From Desulfatibacillum alkenivorans DSM 16219 (GTDB taxonomy: Bacteria; Desulfobacterota; Desulfobacteria; Desulfobacterales; Desulfatibacillaceae), in contig NZ_FQZU01000006.1 of NCBI RefSeq assembly GCF_900142135.1, positions 149,998-213,997 on the forward strand: DNA of 64,000 nucleotides, written 5' to 3'. This document shows, one piece after another, positions 43,368 through 51,909 of the stretch. A model generated the notes under the pieces. The model was not told the DNA's origin. It did no database searches and saw only the letters and a program-made list of their open reading frames with translations. Position numbers and translations under genes: made by a program. Position 1 is the first letter of the stretch. Every line of letters starts with the position of its first letter.

Positions 43368-44081
43368 CTATGCCGATAGGTTGACGGAATTGCGTCCTTT
43401 TCCGTACGAGCCGTAAATGGCGGATTTTTGATTCACCTGCATCCAGGCTCTCAGGTTAAGGCCTGCGGCCGCTTCCTTGGCGTCCACAAACCCGTCCCCA
43501 TTCGCGTCCAGGGGTTCCAATTCTTCGGGTGACGCTTCCTCCTGCACTTGCGCGGCCTCATTCGCCCCCGCCTGCTGACCGCCGCTCATGGCCCCCGCCA
43601 TGTGGGGAGGCGGGCCGTCCGGCCTTCCCGCCTCAAGCTCCTCCAGGGAGAGAACGCCGTCGCCGTCCGCATCCAGCTCCGCGATGATATCGGGAGCAAT
43701 CTCGCCGGCCCCGTCCATTTCTTCCATGGCTTTCACAAAGGCCGAGACTTCGGATTCGTCCAGCTCGCCGTTCTTGTCCGCGTCGATTTCTCCGAACAGC
43801 CCCATGAGGGCGCCTGGAGGAAGGCCGCCGGATCTGCCGGCGTCAAATTCCTCCCGGGTCAGGAGGGCGTCGCCGTCCGTGTCCAGCTCCGCGATCAGGT
43901 CGTACGCACTGAGGGAAGGCCCCGCTCCTTCCGGCATTTGGGCGGCGAAGCTTTTCAGTTCGCTCATCTCCAAGACGCCGTCCTCATTGAAGTCGATCAG
44001 TTCAAAGGGGCTTTCCTGCTTTTCCCGTTCCATTTCCTGGCCGATCAAATAGCCCGCACCGCTATTGATTCCGCGTATCAT
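43368..44081 (-). CDS. Acidic protein with five EF-hand calcium-binding motifs
   Basis: A 237-residue, strongly acidic protein. Five 12-residue loops of EF-hand type are present: DFNEDGVLEMSE, DTDGDALLTREE, DADKNGELDESE, DADGDGVLSLEE and DANGDGFVDAKE, each with Asp at positions 1, 3 (or Asn) and 5, and Glu at 12. The linkers are Pro/Gly/Ala-rich. No classical signal peptide is seen, so it is probably cytoplasmic or exported by an unusual route. GGAGG is seven bases before the ATG. It lies between unrelated genes. Confidence 0.88.
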   Translation of the reverse strand: MIRGINSGAGYLIGQEMEREKQESPFELIDFNEDGVLEMSELKSFAAQMPEGAGPSLSAYDLIAELDTDGDALLTREEFDAGRSGGLPPGALMGLFGEIDADKNGELDESEVSAFVKAMEEMDGAGEIAPDIIAELDADGDGVLSLEELEAGRPDGPPPHMAGAMSGGQQAGANEAAQVQEEASPEELEPLDANGDGFVDAKEAAAGLNLRAWMQVNQKSAIYGSYGKGRNSVNLSA

Positions 44082-44253
44082 TTTTTCACCTCCTTTCTGT
44101 TTTGAATTTGGTTTAGGTATGTATCAAATTTGGCGCCAAGGATTTATCTGTTTGAAATAAAATGGTATTTGGCTTTAATCATGCAAAAGATGCATGGCGA
44201 AATTTTGCCGGGAGGGAAAAAACGTCCAGAAAAGATTGCCGCTTTGAAAGGAA

Positions 44254-44288
44254 AAAAAGCCCCGGCCGCTTGGTTGCGGCCGGGGCTG
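44254..44288 (-). terminator. Intrinsic terminator of the NYN/cold-shock gene
   Basis: The arms AGCCCCGGCCGC and GCGGCCGGGGCT with a six-base loop are followed on the minus strand by seven U. It lies 25 bases after the stop at 44313. Confidence 0.85.
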
Positions 44289-44312
44289 GGGATTCAATAA
44301 TGGCTGAGTTGA

Positions 44313-45506
44313 TCAGTCTTCCCAGATGGACAAGCTGCTGGCGTGGGAGAAATTCCTCTGCTCTTCCTCTTCGGTGGGCTGCCGGTCCTCGTCCTCTTCC
44401 TGGATCTCATCCTGATCCGGGGTTGGGTCCTGATCCTGATAGGAGTCCTCCTCCTCATCAAGATCAAGGCCCTGGGCCTTGGCCTCCTCCAACTGGCGCT
44501 GCCTTTCTTCTTCCAACTCGTCCTCAATGTCGAAAATCTTGGGCTTGCGGTCGGAATTGCCGACGGCGGCCACGCGGGTCACGTCCAGGGCGCACTCGCC
44601 CCGGTCGTTCACTCCCGGGATGTATTCCACTTCGTCGTATTCGCACAGATCGTCGAATTCCACGTCCAGCAGGTTGGTGCGATGGAAAAACATGTTCTTG
44701 CCCGGCGTGTCCGTGCGGATGAATCCGTAGCCGTCCTTGAGGCTCTGGATGGTGCCCCGGCGCTTTTCAGCCTGGGGCGGCTTTTCCCACGGGTCCGCTG
44801 CGGGAATGTCGGCCGTAAATTCGCTTCTGCTGTAGCTGGAACCGCCGTTGCCCCCCGACTCGGGCCTGACGAACAGGTTATGCACCACCGGGTCGTTGCG
44901 CCGGGTTTTATCGTCAATCAGGGTGTGCATGAGAATGGGATAGGTCACCTGATCCAGCAGGTTGACCGAGGTGACGGTGCGGCGTTTGTTGTTTTGATTG
45001 TCCGTGTATTCAAAGTCCCAGCCCAGGACCATGATGCGGGTTCCCAGGGTGTTTATCTTGCGGATCAGGGGGACGTAATCTCCGTCTCCGGCGATGAGAA
45101 CCACCACGTTGAAATGCTTGAGCACGGTCAGTTCAAAGGCTTCCAGGGCCAGCCAGACGTCAATGCCCTTCTCCCCCCTGGCGCCCAAAGGCAGGTAATG
45201 GGTTACGATGCCTTCGCGCATGAGAATCTCGTCAAATACGCGTTCGGACATGAGCACCTGACGCTGCTCCGCTTCCTGGGCGCCCAGGCGTCCGCGAAAA
45301 TAATGGGCGTCCACAACCTGGCAGTACCTGGGGTCCACGCCTTCGGATTCCGCCACCTGGCTCTTGATGAATTCATGAATTCCCGCAACGCTGAGGCGGG
45401 CTCTCCGTGGATGCACGTATTTGTAATAGTTGCTTACATGATAGAAAAAGTTTCCGTCGTAGAAGACTCCAATACGGGTGAGCTTGGTCTCAGGGGCCTG
45501 CAACAT
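44313..45506 (-). CDS. NYN-domain ribonuclease-like protein fused to a cold-shock domain
   Basis: A 397-residue protein with three parts. Residues 1-200 form a NYN/LabA-type PIN-like nuclease domain, with FYDGNFFY near 15, EKGIDVWLALEAF near 110, and VLIAGDGDYVPLIRKI near 135 (the acidic metal residues). Residues 250-315 are a cold-shock/OB fold (GTIQSLKDGYGFIRTDTPGK and FFHRTNL, the RNP-like motifs). The tail after 330 is highly acidic and Gln-rich. The order suggests an RNA-binding nuclease. It is followed by a terminator. Confidence 0.85.
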   Translation of the reverse strand: MLQAPETKLTRIGVFYDGNFFYHVSNYYKYVHPRRARLSVAGIHEFIKSQVAESEGVDPRYCQVVDAHYFRGRLGAQEAEQRQVLMSERVFDEILMREGIVTHYLPLGARGEKGIDVWLALEAFELTVLKHFNVVVLIAGDGDYVPLIRKINTLGTRIMVLGWDFEYTDNQNNKRRTVTSVNLLDQVTYPILMHTLIDDKTRRNDPVVHNLFVRPESGGNGGSSYSRSEFTADIPAADPWEKPPQAEKRRGTIQSLKDGYGFIRTDTPGKNMFFHRTNLLDVEFDDLCEYDEVEYIPGVNDRGECALDVTRVAAVGNSDRKPKIFDIEDELEEERQRQLEEAKAQGLDLDEEEDSYQDQDPTPDQDEIQEEDEDRQPTEEEEQRNFSHASSLSIWED

Positions 45507-45558
45507 GGTAGATTCTCCAAATCTTACTGATGGGCTGAATGTTGATTGATGGGGTTAA

Positions 45559-46005
45559 CTAATCCATATATTTCATGGTCACGGCCGCCATGTCGGGGAT
45601 GGCCGCGGCTACGTGCTTTTTTGCGATTTTGCGAACGCCCTTATACACTTTCACAACTACTTTTTTGTCTGCGTGCTGAATGACTTCGTCCGTGATTTCC
45701 AAAAGCTGGTCCGCCACGGCGGGGGAGCGGCCTTCTATCCATACATGATAAGGCGCCTTGGCGCCGTTTTCGTTATACTCTTCATAATGTTTATCCAGGA
45801 CCGTCATGAAGGATGGCAAAAGGATTTCCACCATTTCTTCAATATATCCGGGCTTGACGCCTTTCAGAGCTTTGTATCCGGTCTTGATGACCATTCCGGA
45901 AGGACCGGAAGTGCTTTGAACCTGATTGCTGATGAGCGCCGCATAATCGGAGACGACTTGGGTGTGAATTTCATTGTTCAACATAACATCGTACAAAACG
46001 CCCAT
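45559..46005 (-). CDS. Conserved hypothetical protein (DUF6918-like)
   Basis: A 148-residue cytoplasmic protein, alpha/beta with helical segments (EEMVEILLPSFMTVLDKHYEEYNENG). I do not know its function; the form resembles small conserved proteins of actinobacteria and deltaproteobacteria annotated as DUF6918, a tentative link. GGAGGTG is six bases before the ATG, a strong ribosome-binding site. It is 52 bases upstream of the NYN/cold-shock gene on the same strand, so the two may be co-transcribed. Confidence 0.7.
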   Translation of the reverse strand: MGVLYDVMLNNEIHTQVVSDYAALISNQVQSTSGPSGMVIKTGYKALKGVKPGYIEEMVEILLPSFMTVLDKHYEEYNENGAKAPYHVWIEGRSPAVADQLLEITDEVIQHADKKVVVKVYKGVRKIAKKHVAAAIPDMAAVTMKYMD

Positions 46006-47224
46006 GAAAACACCTCCGAATCAGGCGAGCAAAACAGTTCGTAAAAGCAATTTGTTATTTAAAAAGCATGGCTGCAAATCAATGGGAATAAGACAAATCA
46101 ACCGGGATTTCACTGACCAATAAGAAAAACAGCATTCCCTTAGGCCGATAATGTTCAAACTTTACGGGATCATCTTAGCAGGGAGATAACGGCAAGGCAA
46201 GCGATTATTGCAACAAGGTTGTATAGCCATATTTATTTATTTCCATTAACAATTCCCGCCGCTCTTAAATGCGTAAAATTGCAAGCCCCCGGCGCCGCGT
46301 TTTCAAAAAAATACTTTTGGAGGGAAATGCAAGCCGGGAGGCCGGGCGGGAAATGTAGGTGCGAATCAGGTTATGGCTATTACTGAAGTAATGTAAGCGC
46401 ACTGCTTGCTGTGCTTTTTGGACGCGGAACGCGCGCCCATTGCATGCCGCGACTGTCCGCTGAATCGCACCCCGTTAGGTTACATTTGATCCGTAGTTTC
46501 AGGGCTTGCCCTGCCCACATACCGTCTTGCCGCCACACCTGATGTGTCGTTGCAGGCCCCGGCGCCTTTGGGGACGCGCGTTGCGCGTCCCCAAAGGCGC
46601 CCACAGGGGGGCGCAACTACAATGAAGACTGCGGCGCCTCGCCTCAAAGGTTTTAGGCGGTTGGCGCGGCAAGAGCTGGATGGCCTCAGGCCAATAAGAC
46701 GACCTATGAACTCGCCGACCCCGACGGACTGCCTCAAGTCTAAACCGATCATCAGAAAGGGTGGCCCAGACAACGGCAGTTTGCTGCCTGGGGCCACAGG
46801 CCGGAAGGCGCGGCCGGGGAAGATTATTGGAACCGGGGATGGACGGCGGTGGAATAGAGTTGTTTGAAATCCTACAATTATTTTGTTTTGAGGGACGGCC
46901 CCTTGTAGAAGAGAGTCGGATTTCAAGGCCTGAGAGGTTTTACTTCATGTCGCTCCGCGACCCAGGCAGGGTATGGCCCTGCCTGGGCTGGCCACTATCT
47001 CATGCACCAAATTGTCATGCCTGGGACGCCAAAAAAAATGCAGGGCAAGCCCTGACGCTGCATTGCTTCCTGAATCCGATAAGGATGAAGACAACGCGAG
47101 CCGCAGGCCCCCGCGCCTGCTTGGGATGCGCATTGCGCGACCCCAAAGGCGCCCACAGGGGGGCGCAGCTACAATGAAGCCGGAAGCGCCATGACTTTAG
47201 AGAGTAGGGCGCTTATGGCGCCTA
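46006..47224. repeat. 1.2-kb gene-free gap with interspersed palindromic repeats
   Basis: The first 370 bases are A/T-rich and featureless. From 46390 the known modules appear: GGACGCGCGTTGCGCGTCCC with CAAAGGCGCCCACAGGGGGG and CGCAACTACAATGAAG (46570-46626), GGTGGCCCAGACAACGGCAG with CTGCCTGGGGCCAC near 46761-46798, GACCCAGGCAGGGTATGGCC near 46959, and a second GCGCATTGCGCGACCCCAAA with GGCGCCCACAGGGGGGCGCA near 47127-47168. No gene is supported. Confidence 0.6.
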
Positions 47225-47590
47225 TTAGGCGGCCGCGAACAGGCAGCCTGCAATGGCGAAAAACACGATCCAGGCGGCGTGTTTGCCCTTGGTCCAGGCC
47301 AGAATCATGGCGCCGGTCACGGCGAAGGTTATGATGTAGGCGTACATGGACAGCAGGTTTTTTCCGTCCGCGCCCTTCATATCCAGGATGGCGGCGGCCA
47401 TGCCCCACCACGCCACGGTGGTGATGTGCCAGGCGAAGCGCAGGATGTTTTTGGTCAAAGGCGCCCGTTTGAAAATCAGCACGTTGGGATCTTTCAGCAG
47501 CGGGCCTATCAAAAACTTCTCCCCCAGATAGGAATGGGCCAGGGCGATGAGGACCAGCAAAACGGCGGCGGTTGTCAGCAATGGACTCAT
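47225..47590 (-). CDS. Small inner-membrane protein, function unknown
   Basis: A 121-residue protein with four predicted membrane spans (LLTTAAVLLVLIALAHSYLG, ITTVAWWGMAAAIL, YAYIITFAVTGAMILAW and AAWIVFFAIAGCLFAA). GGAG lies eight bases before the ATG. It starts 16 bases after the TetR stop, so it is probably the target and partner in a two-gene unit controlled by that repressor. No transport or enzyme motif was recognised. Confidence 0.78.
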   Translation of the reverse strand: MSPLLTTAAVLLVLIALAHSYLGEKFLIGPLLKDPNVLIFKRAPLTKNILRFAWHITTVAWWGMAAAILDMKGADGKNLLSMYAYIITFAVTGAMILAWTKGKHAAWIVFFAIAGCLFAAA

Positions 47591-47605
47591 GGTGTTTCTC
47601 CTTCT

Positions 47606-48214
47606 TTATTCCGGCGATTTTAAAGCCTGCCATGCCGCGGACACGATTTCCTCCGCAGCGTTTTTCGGCGAGGTTTGGGCTTGCCCGAAAACCCATAACC
47701 GGGTGTATTCCTGGCAAGGCCCCAACAAAAGGGTTGCGTACAAATCGGGCGGCAGATCCCGCAAGGCGCCCGCTTGGACGTGTCTTCGAATGAAAGCCCA
47801 CAGGGCGGGGTAGGCCTGTTTGTTTTGCTCCTTCAGGGCGGCTTCCGCGTCCTGCATAAAGTCCGCATGACGCATGACCACCAAATACCTGGCCCACTTG
47901 GGATTGGCCTCCATCCAGGCGAACTGATACTCCACCACTTTGCCCAGGCCTTCCAAGGCGCCGGGATCTCCCTCCAGGGCTTGGAGCAATCCTTCTTGAA
48001 AGTCGGCCACGCCCTCCACGTAGACGGCCGCGGCCAACTGCTCCTTGTTCTTGAAATGGTGGTACACGCTGCCGTAGGAGGAATTGGCCCGGGTCCGGAT
48101 TTCCTCCATGGTGGAGTCGGTGAAGCCCTTTTCGTTAAAGCATTGGAGCGCAGCCTGGATGATGAGCTGCTTTCTGTTTTGGGTCTTTTTGTAGGGCGCG
48201 CGTTTTTTCGCCAT
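47606..48214 (-). CDS. TetR-family transcriptional regulator
   Basis: A 202-residue repressor. The DNA-binding region at residues 15-60 reads LIIQAALQCFNEKGFTDSTMEEIRTRANSSYGSVYHHFKNKEQL, a standard TetR helix-turn-helix. The ligand domain is unassigned. A 23-base palindrome (48231-48253) lies just upstream of its start, consistent with autoregulation. It is followed by a small membrane-protein gene on the same strand. Confidence 0.9.
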   Translation of the reverse strand: MAKKRAPYKKTQNRKQLIIQAALQCFNEKGFTDSTMEEIRTRANSSYGSVYHHFKNKEQLAAAVYVEGVADFQEGLLQALEGDPGALEGLGKVVEYQFAWMEANPKWARYLVVMRHADFMQDAEAALKEQNKQAYPALWAFIRRHVQAGALRDLPPDLYATLLLGPCQEYTRLWVFGQAQTSPKNAAEEIVSAAWQALKSPE

Positions 48215-48230
48215 GGTTGTCGCCTCTTTT

Positions 48231-48253
48231 AATTTAGATAATGAATCTAAATT
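48231..48253. promoter_or_regulatory. Operator palindrome of the TetR gene
   Basis: The arms AATTTAGAT and ATCTAAATT are perfect complements around AATGA. It lies 16 bases upstream of the TetR start codon. Confidence 0.6.
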
Positions 48254-48294
48254 TAAAATCTGTCAAGGGAATTCCATATTGGGCGGCGGGGTAA

Positions 48295-48636
48295 ATCGTT
48301 TGTCAGTGTGCAAAGGGAGAGCATGGCAGGCCTGCATTCTTAGGGGCTTTTGACGTTTTGAATGACGAAGGAATGTTTATCAACATTGATCAGATAAAAG
48401 GTGAAACCGACTTCCTGCAGAAATTGTATTGGGATAACTGGCTGGAAAAGGTCCGGAAAAACGGAGCCAGGGAAGAGCAGATTCAGGCGAGCATCCAGAG
48501 AAGAAAAGAGTACGACAAGGACGCCTTGGTTTTTGAGCAAGTTCAGTGGTTGAAAGAGGCCGGCTTTTTAAATGTGGATTGCATATACAGAAGTTTTTTC
48601 ATGGGGCTGTTTTTCGGCGTGAAGCAGCCTGGATAA
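48295..48636 (+). pseudogene. C-terminal remnant of a class I SAM-dependent methyltransferase
   Basis: The frame is open from 48295 and recognisable from about 48370: GMFINIDQIKGETDFLQKLY ... QVQWLKEAGFLNVDCIYRSFFMGLFFG. That ending, with a WLKEAGFxxVDCxY strand and a final GLFFG strand, is the C-terminus of UbiE/tRNA-type methyltransferases. The SAM-binding N-terminal half (about 150 residues) is missing and there is no good start, so it is a decayed fragment. It could still be expressed as a 92-residue peptide from TTG 48358, but this seems unlikely. Confidence 0.55.
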
Positions 48637-48715
48637 TGCTAAGGGACTTTTTTCAAAAAGTTGGCCGCCGGGGGCGCGCAGTTATGCTGTTGGCCGCCGG
48701 AGGCGATCTTTTCAA

Positions 48716-48760
48716 AAAAAAAAGGCCGGGCGCCTGTTGTTGCAGGGCGTCCGGCCTTTT
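48716..48760 (-). terminator. Intrinsic terminator of smpB
   Basis: On the minus strand AAAAGGCCGGACGCC pairs with GGCGCCCGGCCTTTTTTTTT. It lies 37 bases after the stop at 48797. Confidence 0.8.
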
Positions 48761-48796
48761 GGATTTTTCAGGAAGAGATGCGGCGAAGATGGGAAG

Positions 48797-49276
48797 TTAG
48801 TAATCTCCTTTGCCTTTGTCCTTTTTAATGCGGTCCATTTCGCGCTGACCTTCGCGCTTTTTAATGTCCTGGCGCTTGTCGTAGGCTTTTTTGCCCCGGG
48901 CCAGGGCCAGGGTGACCTTGGCTTTGCCCCGGGAGAAGTACACTTCCAGGGGGATGAGGGAGAAGCCCCGCTCATTGATTTTTCCGGTCAGGCGTTTGAT
49001 TTCCTGTTTGTGCATGAGCAGCTTGCGAATCCGCAGAGGCTCGTGGTTGTTGTAATAGGCGAAAGGATATTCGCTGATGTGGAACTGGTGCAGCCACAAC
49101 TCGCCGTTTTTGACCCGGGCGTACGAGTCCTTGAGGTTCGCCCGGCCTTCCCGGAGGGATTTGACTTCGGTTCCGGTGAGCACCATGCCCGCCTCAAAGC
49201 GGTCGTCTATATGGTAATCGTGCCTTGCCTTGCGGTTTTGGCACACTAATTTTGTATGTTCAGGCCTTTTGGACAT
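48797..49276 (-). CDS. smpB: SsrA-binding protein SmpB
   Basis: A 159-residue tmRNA-binding protein of trans-translation. Characteristic blocks are NRKARHDYHIDDRFEAGMVL near residue 14, GTEVKSLREGRANLKDSYA near 35, and the basic tail KAYDKRQDIKKREGQREMDRI. It brings tmRNA to stalled ribosomes. The gene for tmRNA is not in the window. AGGGGAC precedes the ATG. It lies 25 bases downstream of ptsI on the same strand. Confidence 0.96.
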   Translation of the reverse strand: MSKRPEHTKLVCQNRKARHDYHIDDRFEAGMVLTGTEVKSLREGRANLKDSYARVKNGELWLHQFHISEYPFAYYNNHEPLRIRKLLMHKQEIKRLTGKINERGFSLIPLEVYFSRGKAKVTLALARGKKAYDKRQDIKKREGQREMDRIKKDKGKGDY

Positions 49277-49301
49277 GGGTTAAGTCCCCTCGATTATATG
49301 T

Positions 49302-51098
49302 TTACTCCGGCTGATCCTGGGGCGCGTCCTGTGCGTAAAGAGGATGCTGGAACACCAGGTCGCCGTAGGTTCCGGTTATCAGGTCTGCGATTTCGTCGGC
49401 CGTCGGGAGTTTGAGGGCTTCTTCCAGCAGAGCCTGGCATTGGCCGTGATCCAGGGAGCGGACGACGCTTTTGACCACGGGCACGGCCTGGGGGTTCATG
49501 GAGAACTCGTCGAAATTCATGCCCATGAGCAAGGGGATGTGCAAGGGGTCGGCGGCCATTTCCCCGCACATGGCCATGCGTATGCCTGCGTCCCTGGCGG
49601 TTTCGGAAACCCGTTTGACCATGCGCAGCACGGCCGGATGCAGGGGCTGGAACAGGTGGGCCACGTTTTTATTGCCCCGGTCCACGGCCAGGGAATACTG
49701 GATCAGGTCGTTGGTGCCGATGGAGAAGAAATCCACATGGGGCGAGAAGAGGTCCGCGCACACGGCGGCGGAGGGCACTTCAATCATCATGCCGGTTTCC
49801 ACGTCATGGCCGAATTCCACGTTATGGCTTTCCAAATCCTGCTGGACTTCCCGCACGATCTGGTTGACGGCCAGGATTTCCTCTACGCTGGAGATCATGG
49901 GAAAGAGCAGACGGATTTTCCCATGGGAGGCGGCCCGGAGGATGGCCCGAAGCTGAGTGCGGAGAATGCCGGGATGGCGCATGCAAAACCGGATGGCCCG
50001 CTGGCCCAGAGCCGGGTTGTCTTCGTGAGGCGCCATAAGCCCCTTGGCGACCTTTTCGCCCGCCACGTCCAGGGTGCGAATGGTGACCGGCTTGCCCTCC
50101 ATGAGGTCCACGGCTTCCTTGTAATTTTCAAACAGCTCTTCCTCCGTGGGCAGGGCCCGGCGGTTCATATACAGGAATTCCGTGCGGTACAGGCCTATGC
50201 CGTCCGCGCCTTTGTCCTTGACCGCCACCACTTCTTCCAAAAGCTCGATATTGGCGCAGACTTCCGTGGTTATGCCGTCCAGGGATTTCGCTGGTTCGTG
50301 GCTGAATTTTGAAATTTCAAACAGGTGGTCATCGTACCGGGCCTGAGCTTCGGAGTAATCCACCAGGGTGTTTTCATCCGGGTTGACAATGACCAGGCCG
50401 GCGATGCCGTCCACAATGATGACGTCTTCCGTCCGGATCTGGGTTGTGGCGTTCCCCAGGCCCAGCACCGCAGGCAGTTGCAGGGTGCGGGCTACGATTC
50501 CCGTATGGGAGGTGCGGCCGCCCCGGTCCGTGACGAATCCCTGGACCCATTCCACGCGGATCTGGCTGGCTTCCGCCGGGGAAAGGTCGGGCGCCACCAG
50601 GATCACACGCTTGTGGATGGTGTCGATGCCTTTGTCGTCGTTCCCCACCAGATTGCGCATGACGCGTTCGTACACGTGAAATATATCGCTGGACCGGTCC
50701 CGGAGGTATTCGTCCTCGATTTTGTTGAAATTATGGGTCAGGCGGTCCACGGTGATTTTCAGGGCCCACTCGGCGTTCACCTGCTGCTGTTCAATGGTCT
50801 CAATGGTGCTGCCGAAAAACATTTTGTCCTTCAGGACCGCAAGGTGGGACTCCAGGATAAAAGACTGCTGGGAGTTGTCCTGCTGCATTTTTTTGATCAG
50901 CAGGGAGATTTCCGTTTCGGATTTTTTGACGGCCTGGCGCATGCGGGCGGATTCTTCCGCGACATCCTCTTTCCGGACGGGGTACTTGCGCACGACTTCC
51001 GCTGAGTTCGTGCCCACAAGATAAGCCTGGCCGATGCATATGCCAGGGGCGGCCGGAATGCCATGGAGCGTTATTTGTTTTTTTTCTGATTCAGGCAT
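49302..51098 (-). CDS. ptsI: PTS enzyme I (phosphoenolpyruvate-protein phosphotransferase)
   Basis: A 598-residue enzyme of normal length. The phosphorylated His is in GGRTSHTGIVARTLQLPAVLG near residue 200, followed by the PEP-binding TIM barrel with GLYRTEFLYMNR near 305, GMMIEVPSAAVCAD near 440, FSIGTNDLIQYSLAVDRGN near 460, and the catalytic Cys in MAMCGEMAADP near 515. It transfers phosphate from PEP to HPr. The HPr gene lies 81 bases upstream on the same strand. No EII genes are visible. Confidence 0.96.
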   Translation of the reverse strand: MPESEKKQITLHGIPAAPGICIGQAYLVGTNSAEVVRKYPVRKEDVAEESARMRQAVKKSETEISLLIKKMQQDNSQQSFILESHLAVLKDKMFFGSTIETIEQQQVNAEWALKITVDRLTHNFNKIEDEYLRDRSSDIFHVYERVMRNLVGNDDKGIDTIHKRVILVAPDLSPAEASQIRVEWVQGFVTDRGGRTSHTGIVARTLQLPAVLGLGNATTQIRTEDVIIVDGIAGLVIVNPDENTLVDYSEAQARYDDHLFEISKFSHEPAKSLDGITTEVCANIELLEEVVAVKDKGADGIGLYRTEFLYMNRRALPTEEELFENYKEAVDLMEGKPVTIRTLDVAGEKVAKGLMAPHEDNPALGQRAIRFCMRHPGILRTQLRAILRAASHGKIRLLFPMISSVEEILAVNQIVREVQQDLESHNVEFGHDVETGMMIEVPSAAVCADLFSPHVDFFSIGTNDLIQYSLAVDRGNKNVAHLFQPLHPAVLRMVKRVSETARDAGIRMAMCGEMAADPLHIPLLMGMNFDEFSMNPQAVPVVKSVVRSLDHGQCQALLEEALKLPTADEIADLITGTYGDLVFQHPLYAQDAPQDQPE

Positions 51099-51179
51099 TG
51101 TAAATGTTTTTTGGCGATTCGTTGTTTCCGGCCCGGGTGGGTCTTGCTGGGACAGAGTCGGGCCATGGGCTCTGCGGAC

Positions 51180-51482
51180 CTAATACTCTCCAAATCCGTC
51201 TTCGACCAGTGCGGCCAGTTCCTTCAGGATTTCTGCGTCCGAAGCTTCCTGGACGGCAATGGAAATTTCCATGCCTTGGGCGGCGTGGGGCGCCAGCATG
51301 AGCATGTCCAGAACGTCCGTGGCGTCGGCAGTGTTTCCGCTGGCGCTTAAAAACACGGCGCCCTTGGCCTTGGAGGCTGTTTTGGCCACCATGGCTGCAC
51401 ATCGGGCGTGGAGGCCCAGTTCGTTTTTGATGATCAGCGTAACTTCCTGCATATCCTCGTTGCGTTCCTGGTTCATTAGCAT
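51180..51482 (-). CDS. ptsH: PTS phosphocarrier protein HPr
   Basis: A 90- to 100-residue phosphocarrier. The active-site His is in NELGLHARCAAM. The internal ATG at 51452 would put this His at position 15, as in known HPr proteins, but it has a poor ribosome-binding site, so I keep the long frame. In that short numbering the residue equivalent to regulatory Ser46 is Asp (NTADATDVLDML). The C-terminal fold ends LAALVEDGFGEY. It is phosphorylated by the PtsI encoded 81 bases downstream. Confidence 0.92.
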   Translation of the reverse strand: MLMNQERNEDMQEVTLIIKNELGLHARCAAMVAKTASKAKGAVFLSASGNTADATDVLDMLMLAPHAAQGMEISIAVQEASDAEILKELAALVEDGFGEY

Positions 51483-51909
51483 TCAAAACATAATAAATTA
51501 GCACCGATCCATGCCCATGTCAAACCATGCGGCGCCTAAAAAAAACGGCGGAAAATCGGGGGCAAGCCTGGAGGCAATCGGCTGGATGTCATTTAATTAT
51601 AGGGGCTCTTTCCCTGGTGTCAATCCAAACCGGCGGTTTTCCCTCGCCGGATTATATCCATAAAACCGGACAGGGCCTGCAGCGCCGCCCGAGGCTGCGT
51701 TAGTAATCCAGGGGCGCGGCCGAACCGGTCATATGTTCTTGCATGAAAAAAGTCCATGGACCGGATGCTGCGAAACCACGCTTGATATCAATTCATTCAA
51801 TCGGAAACAAGAGCGAAGTTCTTGATTTGTTTTTTTTCAGGCGAAAAAAAACGCCGAAAAACGATGAAAACGCCTCGCACAAGGCGGACGGCGCCGGGTT
51901 TGAGTAAAG
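51483..51909. other. Gap between ptsH and the pyrK-associated membrane protein
   Basis: No convincing gene is seen. A CGCCT-TGTGCG-AGGCG hairpin followed by TTTTC on the minus strand (51866-51887) may terminate the long minus-strand operon ending at 51910. The rest shows no repeats of the common families. Confidence 0.4.
51866..51887 (-). terminator. Possible terminator of the pyrK-side operon
   Basis: A short stem CGCCT/AGGCG followed by TTTTC on the minus strand, 23 bases after the stop codon at 51910. Modest stem length. Confidence 0.45.
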
